A stretch of DNA of 64,000 bases from a virus: the IMG/VR virus record IMGVR_UViG_3300026518_000011, positions 1-64,000 of that record; one strand, given 5' to 3'. Each line of letters opens with the position of its first letter. Positions within the stretch are counted from its first letter, which is position 1. Positions 46,701-54,215 of the stretch are shown here, piece after piece. The position numbers were made by a program, and so were the translations under genes. The notes beneath the pieces were generated by a model. The model made no database searches. It was not told the origin of the DNA and worked only from the letters and a program-made list of their open reading frames with translations.

Positions 46701-48992
46701 ATTCACAAAGGTTGGAATATTGTCAGCCGATACAATTAATTCGTATTGTGCTTTGCACGGGTAATGCTTTTGTCCACCCTTACCGTCTGGTAATAGTTTA
46801 TCTGCTGCATCCCGCCGTAAATATAACTTACTGAACACCCCGACCCGTATCATCATTCGCTGAACTTCTTCTAGCATTGGTTTATCTGATTGAGACAATC
46901 GTATAGAGAAGCCCTTATCAGCATTTCCCTGCACTGAGCCATCAGCGTCAAATAAACCAGAAATAAACCCTTTATGGAATTCTGAGGAAGTTTGAACGAT
47001 AGTCGGTGTTATTTCTTTTGTGACGATACCAAATTTATGCAATAATTCTTGAACCATTTTATTGGTCATACGATACTCACCGCGACCTTTAATATGAATC
47101 CATTCCCCGCCGACAATCTTAGACACTTTTTCCATTATTGCATCAGCACCATCATTGGAAAAATTGGTTTGGTCATCTCCGTGCCAAACACATATATGAC
47201 CTTTACCCGCTGAGATATACCCATCACCAAAAAGAAGTCCTAGGATGTAGCCCTCATCCTTAGAGCCAATCCCATCCCATTTGGCATCACTGTGATCATG
47301 TATTACAACTCTGTCATTTTTTTGCATATCTTTCATTGGAACCCATTCGATAGACTTCTTACCAATGGGCATGGTGGCAATAAGATGATCTGCGGTTGCA
47401 TCCACAGAGAACCCCTCTTTGGTGATCATGCGGTATACATCTTTGGTGCCAGTTTTGAAAAACCCTGCATCTGTTGTATCATAGGGGGTGCCGTCTACCA
47501 GCAAGGTAGTGGGTTTGCCGATAAGTTCAGCAACGAGCTTGGGACCATTGATGGTTTGAATGCATGAATAGTCTGGAACGCATGGATTACTCGCCGTTAA
47601 TGTATTTCCATAATTATATGAGTAGTATTCATTGGCTCGATCCAGAAACATGATACCAGGTTCTGCACGATTATAGGTGGATTTCATCATCAAATCCCAT
47701 AACCATAGCACTGATACGGTGTTGTGAACCACAACCGGATACCCCAATGATTTCCACTCCTTTAGATCACCCTTCCATGTGGTATCGTATTCTGGATGTG
47801 TTGTATCGGGGAATACCAAATCCCACTTTAGATCCTCACCAGTGGCTTTAGCCTTAATTACCAATTCCATAAATTCATCCGTGGCATTTACGGACATATT
47901 GAATTTAGTCAATCGTCCCGGAGTTTGCTTAGCTTGGATGAATTCAATAATGTCAGGATGGTGCACATCAAGGATGCTCATCATCGCACCCTTTCTGATT
48001 TTCTTTTTAGCCCTCGTAGTAGATGCTTTAACTCCACTACCAGATGTTACAATTTTGGAAGATACATCAAATAGCTCCATAAACGCTATCGATCCAGGAG
48101 AATCTACCCCCACCCCTTCAATAAAGGTGCCGCGCGGGCGCAGCGCAGAGAAATTGTGCCCCCAGCCGCCTTCACTTTTCAAGGTCTGTGCCTGATCAGT
48201 CAGTGTTTCATAAATCCCAGCAATCGAATCTGGTGAATTCTCGATATGGGGTGAGACAAAACAATTATGGACTACAATATTATTAATAACGTAACTCTCG
48301 TCCTCATCAACCGAGATATTATAAACAATTCCGTTAAAAAATTCTACAGATTTGGTAATATCTCCATCATACATACATTTTTTGACATCCAAATACATTA
48401 CACCATTATCATGATGTATACCATCAACATCATCTCCAATGGTATTGTGCCCGAATACCAATTTAGTATTATCTTCAGAATTTACCCAAGAACCATCTGG
48501 TTGATAAAATGGATGTTCTTGGGTCACTGTAATATCTACAGGCAAATGCGGTGACGAGTATCTATCGATATCGCAAGACACGTCTCGTTGCATTGTGTTA
48601 ACCACCGATTTGTAGCTACCAGTATGGGTCAACACCAGATCACCAACCCTGATGTCTTCGATGGGGACCAGTCCCTTATTCGTGGTTACTAGATTACCAG
48701 CAGGAAAACAATTTATTAAAGTTGTGCCCTCGAATTCAGTTCCCGCATTGGTATAAATACGCCCCCCTGTGGTAGCAGTAAAATTGGTCAGCATATTATA
48801 GAATCGATCATGCCAGAGGTCTTTTACCGATTCATCCTCAACCGAGGCGATTGCGCCAGCTACTCGATGAAAGGTATCATTGATATCATTATCGGTATGA
48901 TATTTATATGTAGATTCCCACACCTCCTCAGCAAATGGATTAGTAAATTGTGTTTTCGGCATATTTGTGAAGGTGGGGGTGCTGTCAGCCAT
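43704..48992 (-). CDS. nrdJ: class II (adenosylcobalamin-dependent) ribonucleotide reductase with three inteins, 1762 codons
   Basis: Makes deoxyribonucleotides using a B12-derived radical. Without the inteins the protein is about 847 aa, with class II features: LIN|CFVSPHIENS (first redox cysteine), NP|CGEQLLPPGGSCDLGSIN (finger loop with the radical Cys and the second redox Cys), ALMSCQPTGNTS, SK|TVNLPHDF and KGITTYRSGTM. The last 30 residues have a Cys cluster (CEIC...CSKCTQCGSSKC), typical for class II enzymes. Vertical bars mark intein insertions; all three lie in conserved active-site segments. No class I small subunit is seen nearby. Both a late-type box and a sigma70-like promoter precede it. 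Confidence 0.93.
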   Translation of the reverse strand: MADSTPTFTNMPKTQFTNPFAEEVWESTYKYHTDNDINDTFHRVAGAIASVEDESVKDLWHDRFYNMLTNFTATTGGRIYTNAGTEFEGTTLINCFPAGNLVTTNKGLVPIEDIRVGDLVLTHTGSYKSVVNTMQRDVSCDIDRYSSPHLPVDITVTQEHPFYQPDGSWVNSEDNTKLVFGHNTIGDDVDGIHHDNGVMYLDVKKCMYDGDITKSVEFFNGIVYNISVDEDESYVINNIVVHNCFVSPHIENSPDSIAGIYETLTDQAQTLKSEGGWGHNFSALRPRGTFIEGVGVDSPGSIAFMELFDVSSKIVTSGSGVKASTTRAKKKIRKGAMMSILDVHHPDIIEFIQAKQTPGRLTKFNMSVNATDEFMELVIKAKATGEDLKWDLVFPDTTHPEYDTTWKGDLKEWKSLGYPVVVHNTVSVLWLWDLMMKSTYNRAEPGIMFLDRANEYYSYNYGNTLTASNPCVPDYSCIQTINGPKLVAELIGKPTTLLVDGTPYDTTDAGFFKTGTKDVYRMITKEGFSVDATADHLIATMPIGKKSIEWVPMKDMQKNDRVVIHDHSDAKWDGIGSKDEGYILGLLFGDGYISAGKGHICVWHGDDQTNFSNDGADAIMEKVSKIVGGEWIHIKGRGEYRMTNKMVQELLHKFGIVTKEITPTIVQTSSEFHKGFISGLFDADGSVQGNADKGFSIRLSQSDKPMLEEVQRMMIRVGVFSKLYLRRDAADKLLPDGKGGQKHYPCKAQYELIVSADNIPTFVNTIGFEDYEKQNKAVAILEQYTRGPYSKQKIATFEGMEHLGVMDVYDCQVPGINAFDSNGVMIHNCGEQLLPPGGSCDLGSINLTQFVNEDRTFNYDKFTTMVRTLVRFLDNVNSYTRLPLPEYEQYVREKRRIGCGIMGWASMLYMMKIKFASDEAAELRELIMKTYAHTCHEASIDLAEEKGMFIGCDPEKHANTQYIKMIGLSDEYMDKLRRVGIRNSALMSCQPTGNTSIFSNVVSGGIEPIFAQSYIRTVIVNETPDSIMSRTPKFWQGEMHETELFKWAKEGDEDILRGEHEGVVYKIDGNRGLTKEVPCIDYGVKWLMDRGEWDADATWAVTAMSLTPDDHVSDLKGFAKWIDSSLSKCVVAGTMINTNHGAIPIEDFSDGFEAPDTFIDPNREYYVCDENGDHQKVTSHYYGGVAECYEITMSNGQTIKCSENHKLKTDHGFMKPTELAVGSYVLFKAAAISVDEATMISMPSLDFSAYHTYNKVTVPTVMTESYATFLGMFAADGFTNVNSFGIVEKDESVGIIADSLMESLFGVKPAHSVDERTGVITHVIHSRPLVKYLNENFGKGCVGKIIPPQILASPHHIQRAYINGITLDGYLNPPTKLVLYEGYSQNIADGLATMVAGMGLPYYKGQKHVATGVLSDTAYSCAVYGNHPFVPLEAHKRVVCKDGVWPRYIDQSRVDEILANFGHGIQEITDRRSMRNSMKRDNFVRSNFLDKHDIPYDDTLYGVKVVSVSAIGPHEVYDIEVENTHTYLIDGLVSHNTVNLPHDFPFDQFEDVYLDAYKEKYIKGITTYRSGTMTSVLSEAPSEAGSDEEIIMDDVKLPDSSPATMKVLRAEGRKWYLTVLHNHDQTEPLALFVHTNAVEKTVQTSSAIDALLELARDKGIPDTHINNTVSKIASDSNSSKIARVVSLNLRHGVLIKNIVFELDKLDDIIVGSFLFQVKKFLSSYVKDGEVIDGAVCEICESTEIVFSEGCSKCTQCGSSKCS
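44385..45608 (-). other. intein 3 of NrdJ (408 aa, LAGLIDADG endonuclease, residues 1129-1536)
   Basis: Begins Cys1129 (CVVAGTMINTNHGAIPIEDF) after SLSK, with block B SENHKLKT. Endonuclease motifs are FLGMFAADGFTN (about 1269-1280) and a degraded AYINGITLDGYLN (about 1360-1372). Ends HTYLIDGLVSHN1536 with Thr1537 as +1 residue, giving the conserved SKTVNLP when removed. Confidence 0.9.
46509..47582 (-). other. intein 2 of NrdJ (358 aa, LAGLIDADG endonuclease, residues 471-828)
   Basis: Begins Cys471 (CVPDYSCIQTINGPK) between NP and CGEQ, with block B ATADHLIATMP. Two LAGLIDADG motifs: YILGLLFGDGYIS (about 582-594) and FISGLFDADGSVQ (about 676-688), both with the acidic residue. Ends MIHN828. 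The +1 Cys829 is the thiyl-radical cysteine, so an unspliced protein cannot act. Confidence 0.92.
48264..48710 (-). other. intein 1 of NrdJ (mini-intein, 149 aa, residues 95-243)
   Basis: Begins Cys95 (CFPAGNLVTTNKGLVPIEDI, block A), has a TQEHPFY block B, a block F-like FFNGIVYNISVDEDESYVI and ends VVHN243 followed by Cys244. No LAGLIDADG endonuclease region; the space between blocks B and F is too short. The +1 Cys is the catalytic redox cysteine of the reductase (CFVSPHI). Confidence 0.9.
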
Positions 48993-49027
48993 AGGATATC
49001 CTAGATTATGAATAAGTTATTGCGTAA

Positions 49028-49055
49028 TAGATAGCCACTAAAAGTTGGTCTTCAA
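49028..49055 (-). promoter_or_regulatory. possible sigma70-like promoter of nrdJ
   Basis: Minus strand: TTGAAG (49055-49050), 16-base spacer, TATCTA (49033-49028), about 35 bases before the nrdJ start. Confidence 0.45.
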
Positions 49056-49068
49056 GTGGTCGGTAGGA

Positions 49069-49076
49069 CTATTTAT
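49069..49076 (-). promoter_or_regulatory. late-type box ATAAATAG
   Basis: Minus-strand ATAAATAG, 76 bases before nrdJ, further than usual for this box. Confidence 0.35.
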
Positions 49077-49118
49077 GGTCATATTGTAATTTTTATAATG
49101 TTCTTGATTCGTCCATAT

Positions 49119-49150
49119 TATGTGGTGGATTTTAGACAACCCACCACATA
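49119..49150 (-). terminator. hairpin after dnaJ
   Basis: TATGTGGTGG / CCACCACATA, 10 perfect pairs with a 12-base loop, 7 bases after the dnaJ stop. There is no T run, so it may act as a processing or stability element between dnaJ and nrdJ. Confidence 0.5.
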
Positions 49151-49157
49151 TAGTTCA

Positions 49158-49961
49158 TTATGCATCTACAATAGTTTTGATGGCATCGGTCTGATCTGGT
49201 GTCAACTCTGGCACGATCAGAGACACTACAAGGTATGCATCCCCATTTGATCCATACCGCTGGGGCAACCCCTTATTCGGGAGTCTGATGGTTTGGCCTG
49301 ATCCGATACCATTGGGCAATGCTACTTTGACTTTACTCCCTGTTGGGAGATCAACATCCACCTTATTACCAAATAGTGAATCAAATGCATCCACCTCGAT
49401 ATGCATGTAAATGTCAGCACCATTTATCTGATACCCACTATCTTCGGCGTTTTCTGGATATATGCGGAGAATTAGGTTATCAATACCATCAAATCCGTGA
49501 TCTTCCTTAGGGATGATAATCTGCCCACCCACGGGTGTATTTGGGGGCACGTCGATTTTTACAATTTCCGTAGACATCATGAATCCCATGAATCCCATAC
49601 GGGTGTTCTGCACCTGCGGGACCTGAATGGGAACATTCATGGACCCGCCGTTGATCAATACGTCAATTGGGACCCCAACATTACCTGTGATATTCTGTGA
49701 CTGGGGCGGTCTAGCAGGACCTCTGTGACCAAATGGGTTATACCCACCAAATCCCTGTGGTTGTGGATTATCATATGCCGCTTTTTTGTCCGGTTCCTTT
49801 AAGGTGTCGTAGGCTTCATTTACTGCCTTAATCGCGTCTTCTGCGTTTTCTGTGTCCGCATTAATATCCGGGTGTAATTGCTTAACTTTACTGCGATATG
49901 CTTTTTTGATTTCAGCAGCAGTGGCGGTGCGATCAACACCAAGAGTTTCGTAATAATCCAC
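49158..49961 (-). CDS. dnaJ: DnaJ-like (CbpA-type) co-chaperone, 267 aa
   Basis: J domain at residues 1-65 with HPD at 30-32 and the start MDYYETLGVDRTATAAEIKK, followed by a Gly/Phe-rich linker (PQGFGGYNPFGHRG) and two C-terminal substrate-binding domains (INGGSMNVPIQVP, VGGQIIIPKEDHGFDG, SLFGNKVDVDLPTG, IRLPNKGLPQRYG). The zinc-finger cysteine domain of DnaJ is missing, so it is of the CbpA type. It stimulates Hsp70 ATPase; a phage copy may recruit host DnaK for replication or assembly. RBS AAGGAATCG. A TTGACA box lies at 50019-50024 region but its -10 is weak. Confidence 0.9.
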   Translation of the reverse strand: MDYYETLGVDRTATAAEIKKAYRSKVKQLHPDINADTENAEDAIKAVNEAYDTLKEPDKKAAYDNPQPQGFGGYNPFGHRGPARPPQSQNITGNVGVPIDVLINGGSMNVPIQVPQVQNTRMGFMGFMMSTEIVKIDVPPNTPVGGQIIIPKEDHGFDGIDNLILRIYPENAEDSGYQINGADIYMHIEVDAFDSLFGNKVDVDLPTGSKVKVALPNGIGSGQTIRLPNKGLPQRYGSNGDAYLVVSLIVPELTPDQTDAIKTIVDA

Positions 49962-50021
49962 AATACGATTCCTTATTTTTTGATTCAGTCATGGTTGATC
50001 TACGTGATATATCAATCGGTG

Positions 50022-51293
50022 TCAAGCCGATGAGTGACTATCCACATATGCACGGACGGTAGGAGTGGGGGTTTTGATCTCACCAATGGCTTCCCCATTT
50101 TGGGAAACTGCTGCTAATTGAACCTGCTCCGATGGGTTATCTATAAATTTAATGGCTTCCCCATTTTGGGAAACTGCTGCTAATTTAACCTTTTCGGATG
50201 GGGTCTTAATATATTTAATAGCATTTCCATTTTGGGAAACTGCGGCTAATTGAACCTTTTCGGATGGGGTCTTAATATCGTAAATAGCATATCCATATTG
50301 GGAAACTGCGGCTAATTGAACCTTTTCGGATGGATTTCTGATATAGGCAAGGGGCGCTCCATTTTGGGAAACGGCGGCTAATTGAACCTGCTCTGATGGA
50401 TTATCAATAAACTGGATGACATACCCATTTTGGGAAACTGCTGCTAATTTAACCTTTTCGGATGGGGTCTTAATATATTTAATGGCTTCCCCATTTTGGG
50501 AAACTGCGGCTAAATAGAATGCCTCAGATGGATTTGGTATAAATTGAATTAGCTCAATAAACCCACCCATAATCCATTTCTCAAAAGGTAATTTAGTGGA
50601 TGTCCACTTCGCGGCTTCAAATTCTTGATAATCATCCTGAGTGATTTTTTCATCTTGATCATTCAGAAATTGTGAAGATTCAACATGCAGTTGTAATTTC
50701 GTCCCATTATGAATAATAACGTATAATGGGCCTGTTTTAGAATAATGATCAAAATAATTTTCACTATCAGTAGCAGCCGTGCACCATCTGGTCCCCCTAC
50801 CCCAAAAAATTGATGCTTCCTCAGTTTCAGGAATCACAATCATCCCGTCTTGTCCCTGATAGACCATTTTAGATTGATTTAATATCTCTTGTTTATATGC
50901 TCGTTGTTGAGCTTTGCCACTTATTGGTTCATCGGCATCTTTAAATTCATCTACAAGTTGCTCTAATTGTGATAACGATTTGATCTGTCCAAGATCTTTG
51001 ATCGATAATTTAGATTTGAATTTATTGAATAGATTCAATGCCATTTGTAATCTACTGAAGTCTTCGTATCGACGAATTCCACCTTTTAGATATGTTCTGA
51101 TGATCCATAAAGTGTATGACTGATTACGAGATGGATCAACATTAATAGCGTGATTTATGAACCCCTTAATAGTGGTTTCATCAGGATCATTTTGAAACGA
51201 TGGGTCATCAGATAGGCGATCATGCAGGCGGTTTCCCAATTGTAGATACGTTTTATCTACATCTACTGCTTCTATCAAATCTAATAATCTCAT
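50022..51293 (-). CDS. protein with WCTA domain and seven 22-residue repeats, 423 aa
   Basis: The N-terminal 245 residues have a helical part and a domain with the phage-typical segment FWGRGTRWCTAATDSENYF, then LYVIIHNGTKLQLHVES. From residue 255 seven near-identical 22-residue units follow: PSE.V.LAAVSQNG.AI.[YF]I., resembling DUF4116-type repeats. Two consecutive helices per unit would give a solenoid, probably a binding surface. It begins MRLLDLIEA, like other M[KR]L-type starts in this genome. Downstream of the GNAT-like gene with which it is co-transcribed. Function unknown. Confidence 0.65.
   Translation of the reverse strand: MRLLDLIEAVDVDKTYLQLGNRLHDRLSDDPSFQNDPDETTIKGFINHAINVDPSRNQSYTLWIIRTYLKGGIRRYEDFSRLQMALNLFNKFKSKLSIKDLGQIKSLSQLEQLVDEFKDADEPISGKAQQRAYKQEILNQSKMVYQGQDGMIVIPETEEASIFWGRGTRWCTAATDSENYFDHYSKTGPLYVIIHNGTKLQLHVESSQFLNDQDEKITQDDYQEFEAAKWTSTKLPFEKWIMGGFIELIQFIPNPSEAFYLAAVSQNGEAIKYIKTPSEKVKLAAVSQNGYVIQFIDNPSEQVQLAAVSQNGAPLAYIRNPSEKVQLAAVSQYGYAIYDIKTPSEKVQLAAVSQNGNAIKYIKTPSEKVKLAAVSQNGEAIKFIDNPSEQVQLAAVSQNGEAIGEIKTPTPTVRAYVDSHSSA
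50070..50531 (-). repeat. seven tandem 66-bp coding repeats
   Basis: Seven in-frame units of 66 bases encode residues 255-408 of the 423-aa protein. The DNA units keep the phrase that encodes AAVSQNG almost without change, so they spread recently by unequal exchange. Confidence 0.85.
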
Positions 51294-52010
51294 CTACTCT
51301 TCCCTATTGACCATACCCTGAGGGGAATGAACGCTTTGGGGGCGGATGGACCCTGCCCCTCGCTTCATAATATTCCCACCAATGCTCTGAAATCCGTAAC
51401 GCCCTAATAGATATACGATTTCTTCGGTCATATCAACTATCTGTATTGACAAATTTGCGGAGTTGTGGTCTGCTTCTGCTACTATCTGACTCAACATCGC
51501 TGATAATATCTGTCCACGATAGTTTTGATCAGCATCAGTATCGTACTCTAGGTTGTTAATAACCCCATCGATGACTTTAGCAAATCCAATGGAGTTATCA
51601 CGGTCATCTACTATCTCATATTCGTTAGATAGGGTGCCAGCAAATGGTCTGCGGATGGTCTCCACCACTTTACGAGGATTTATCCTAGGTGGCTTCCCAC
51701 GGGCACTGAGAGCCTTCACAGAGGCGATCACCTGCTTCTTGGGGGGCCTACGGGACAATTTGATTTCTCGGTCCTCTACAGGACCATTCTGGAGGGGCAT
51801 ATCATCCTCTGGGCCGAAGTGATCCAATGGTGCGAATGATGCAGACTCCTCAACATCAGCCTCTTTAGCCAATACTTTTTTATCCCGTCTAGCACCAATT
51901 CCTTGTGGTTCATCATAGGACTCCCACCCACCAACATACTTTTTAGGATCATCTGTGCCAGATGATTTCATTGTGGTGGGTGCAGCCGATTTTAGTTCAT
52001 GCAGTTTCAT
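51294..52010 (-). CDS. protein with C-terminal GNAT-like domain, 238 aa
   Basis: Residues about 130-215 have the outline of a GNAT acetyltransferase fold (IGFAKVIDGVINNLEYD..., DQNYRGQILSAMLSQIV, YLLGRYGFQSIGGNIMKR, then GSIRPQSV); the acetyl-CoA loop is degenerate (NYRGQIL for RGxGxG/A). The N-terminal 130 residues are disordered and basic. Start at 52010 (MKLHELKS) is preferred over a GTG at 52025. The start is only 4 bases after a late-type box. Possibly a virion protein carrying an inactive or weak GNAT domain. Confidence 0.55.
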   Translation of the reverse strand: MKLHELKSAAPTTMKSSGTDDPKKYVGGWESYDEPQGIGARRDKKVLAKEADVEESASFAPLDHFGPEDDMPLQNGPVEDREIKLSRRPPKKQVIASVKALSARGKPPRINPRKVVETIRRPFAGTLSNEYEIVDDRDNSIGFAKVIDGVINNLEYDTDADQNYRGQILSAMLSQIVAEADHNSANLSIQIVDMTEEIVYLLGRYGFQSIGGNIMKRGAGSIRPQSVHSPQGMVNREE

Positions 52011-52014
52011 GCTA

Positions 52015-52022
52015 ATATTTAG
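52015..52022 (-). promoter_or_regulatory. late-type box CTAAATAT abutting an ATG
   Basis: Minus-strand CTAAATAT ends 4 bases before the ATG at 52010. The same close arrangement occurs at 57779. Confidence 0.45.
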
Positions 52023-52026
52023 CACA

Positions 52027-52200
52027 TTACTTCACTGTGATTACACTCTCCAAGTCAGTAATGGCAGACGCAATCCACTTTCGTTGATCAACCTTCTGTG
52101 GATCACTACCACCTTTTGACTCGATTTCTTTAATCAGGTCATCCAACAGTTTCCAGTCGGCCTTGTATTCGTCAATAAGTGATTGCACTGTAATGGACAT
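52027..52200 (-). CDS. small protein, 57 aa
   Basis: Short frame with a strong ribosome site (AAAGGAGAT, 8 bases before ATG). The product begins MSITVQSLIDEYKADWKLLD and is helical with a Lys/Gly/Asp-rich centre. It begins 4 bases after the topoisomerase subunit gene ends and is in the same transcript. Function unknown. Confidence 0.65.
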   Translation of the reverse strand: MSITVQSLIDEYKADWKLLDDLIKEIESKGGSDPQKVDQRKWIASAITDLESVITVK

Positions 52201-52203
52201 AAA

Positions 52204-53553
52204 TTATATCTCCTTTAGATATACTGATTTCAATCGTTTAGGACTCTTAACGATCTTGCTATATTTAGTCAATGCAGATAATGCAGTTTTTAATTTTTGC
52301 TCTGCACCAACCTTGCCCTCTTTGGTAAACCTATACACTGGCAGATTAACAATCTTGTCAACAACACTCTTATCTAAGGATAATGATTTTGCCAATATTG
52401 ACTGCTCTACTCTATGGGTTAAATCTTTACGTGTTTCAATATCATTGATAGATTCGGCAACTGGTGGACTATCCCCCACTGGATCAAAGCATGATAGAAA
52501 ACATCGTTCATAATCGACTACTACATTCTCCTGTTGAATCATCCATTCATATCGCTGCACATACAAGGACAGTCGCCAATTAACAAAATCCGTAATCAAA
52601 TCTTGTGCACTGTGATATTTGATCACATGATCACCAGATGGACCCAATACTGTCAGATTTTCCGTTTCGCTAGTTATGATTTTGAACAGCACCAATAGCT
52701 TATCCCGTGTCATCCCCTCTAAATCCTTACGAGCGAATTTAACCATAATGTCAATACCGTCCGTACTATTATCAACAAACGATTTTATACCACCAGTTTG
52801 CTCCAATTCAATTAATCTGGCTACCACTGTAGACAATGACATACTTGGGGGAATTTCGGTGATCCTAACAGTAGTAGTGTTGACGATGTCTACAATACCA
52901 CGGATATAGTAACGATTAGGCTTGGAATGATCGGGTATGATTTCGCAACCGTTCATGGTATAATACGGCAATACCCTTGATGTAACCTCTCCGTCGGTCA
53001 ATACCTCGGATACTGCGGTTCTCAAGTCATCGATATTCCGTGGCAAGATATTGGTGGCAAACCCAACTGCAATACCTCGGATGCCGTTCAATAGCACCAA
53101 TGGCAATCTAGGCAGGAAGTTACGAGGCATTTGTTTTGATCCATCATAGTTATCACACATTGGACAGATATCGATATCAATATATAATTCCTGCTCTGCG
53201 AGTTTCGATCTTCGAATTTCCGTATAACGGGGTGCACCAATACCATCCACCGGAGACGTCCGTGTACCAAACGCTCCCTCACCCTGTAATAGTGGATAAT
53301 TGTTCAGATATGGTGCGGCCAATCGAGATAATGCGTCCCCCGCCGATGCGTCACCGTGTACATATAGCCCCGAACTCATCATATGTCCCACTACCCCAGC
53401 GGTTTTAACCGGCTTGACCTGATCCTTCATCAACCATAGGGCTATCCGTTGTGACTGCTTTAGGCCATCGGTGATGGAGGGTATTGCTCTACTCTCCATC
53501 ACATATGTTGAATATTCGTGTGATATGTTTAGGATATATTCACTTGTGGTCAT
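52204..53553 (-). CDS. 52: DNA topoisomerase II medium subunit (T4 gp52 / GyrA type)
   Basis: The DNA breakage-reunion subunit of the phage type II topoisomerase. RAIPSITDGLKQSQRIALW, the region SSGLYVHGDASAGDALSRLA, and GEGAFGTRTSPVDGIGAPRYTEIR match gp52/GyrA; Tyr110 in APRYTE is the catalytic tyrosine that links to DNA, with Arg109 next to it. The family motif NILPRNIDDLRTAV follows. At 449 aa it is near T4 gp52 (442 aa) and lacks the GyrA C-terminal wrapping domain. In one operon with the ATPase subunit gene, 53550 ATGA overlap with the unknown gene between them. Confidence 0.92.
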   Translation of the reverse strand: MTTSEYILNISHEYSTYVMESRAIPSITDGLKQSQRIALWLMKDQVKPVKTAGVVGHMMSSGLYVHGDASAGDALSRLAAPYLNNYPLLQGEGAFGTRTSPVDGIGAPRYTEIRRSKLAEQELYIDIDICPMCDNYDGSKQMPRNFLPRLPLVLLNGIRGIAVGFATNILPRNIDDLRTAVSEVLTDGEVTSRVLPYYTMNGCEIIPDHSKPNRYYIRGIVDIVNTTTVRITEIPPSMSLSTVVARLIELEQTGGIKSFVDNSTDGIDIMVKFARKDLEGMTRDKLLVLFKIITSETENLTVLGPSGDHVIKYHSAQDLITDFVNWRLSLYVQRYEWMIQQENVVVDYERCFLSCFDPVGDSPPVAESINDIETRKDLTHRVEQSILAKSLSLDKSVVDKIVNLPVYRFTKEGKVGAEQKLKTALSALTKYSKIVKSPKRLKSVYLKEI

Positions 53554-54182
53554 GCGTCAGCCAATGATGCTAGGATTTCATCTTCCACATCAGGGAAATG
53601 TTTACCAACGAATTGGATAACCTCCATGACCGAAAATGCCGCACCATCACCACGATACGCCCCCACCGGACTATCTGAATATCCCGGAAATAAAGGGATA
53701 TAGCCGTTTTTCCCAATCTTAGCACCGCTTGGTGTTGGAAAGAATACTCGCCGGATCGTAGTCTCGCCCATTACTTCGGATTCTGCCTGCTCTAGTGCAC
53801 ACCGGGTATATAACACCACAGCCCGTTGTTTAACCTCTAAGAGTGCTTCTGGGTCTTCAACACCCCGCTTTACCCCATACTTGGCTTTGCGTTCCCGTAG
53901 GGGCTGTATGGACTGCAACCAGTCCAGCAGAGTCATATCCCCGAGTTGGGTATAATCGAGGTTAATTCCCGAGGGCAGTTCCCCATGATTGTTATAAGCG
54001 GCCAGTTGGATTTCAAATGGGATGTCCGGCCCGCCCAGGTAGGCTTTGCTCAATCGGATATACTCATCCATGTCTGATTGGGACAGTGCGGCTTTATGGT
54101 CAACCGTGGACATACCCACATCAGCAGTGGGTGGAGTATCGGTGTCAGGGTATGTGATAACAGGGGATGCGGTAGTAGCCAT
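53550..54182 (-). CDS. unknown protein between the topoisomerase genes, 210 aa
   Basis: Not recognised. Low-complexity Thr/Asp/Pro N-terminus, then helices rich in Leu and charged residues (MDEYIRLSKAYLGG, LRERKAKYGVKRGVEDPEALLEVKQRAVV) and a Gly-rich segment. Its stop overlaps the gp52-type gene (ATGA), so it is translationally coupled to it and may be a partner or assembly factor. A late-type box lies 24 bases upstream. Confidence 0.58.
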   Translation of the reverse strand: MATTASPVITYPDTDTPPTADVGMSTVDHKAALSQSDMDEYIRLSKAYLGGPDIPFEIQLAAYNNHGELPSGINLDYTQLGDMTLLDWLQSIQPLRERKAKYGVKRGVEDPEALLEVKQRAVVLYTRCALEQAESEVMGETTIRRVFFPTPSGAKIGKNGYIPLFPGYSDSPVGAYRGDGAAFSVMEVIQFVGKHFPDVEDEILASLADA

Positions 54183-54206
54183 ATTATTGGTCCTATAGGG
54201 TTGAAT

Positions 54207-54214
54207 TATTTATG
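54207..54214 (-). promoter_or_regulatory. late-type box ATAAATAA
   Basis: Minus-strand ATAAATAA, 24 bases before the start at 54182 and right after the large-subunit stop. Confidence 0.4.
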
Positions 54215-54215
54215 A

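Noticed and set aside
43704-48992. Class I RNR large subunit (NrdA)
   Set aside because: The C-terminal domain and Cys cluster are of class II type and no small subunit gene is nearby.
50019-50024. TTGACA before dnaJ as a full promoter
   Set aside because: -35 is perfect but the best -10 at 17 bases (TAGATC) is poor, so it is mentioned only in the dnaJ entry.
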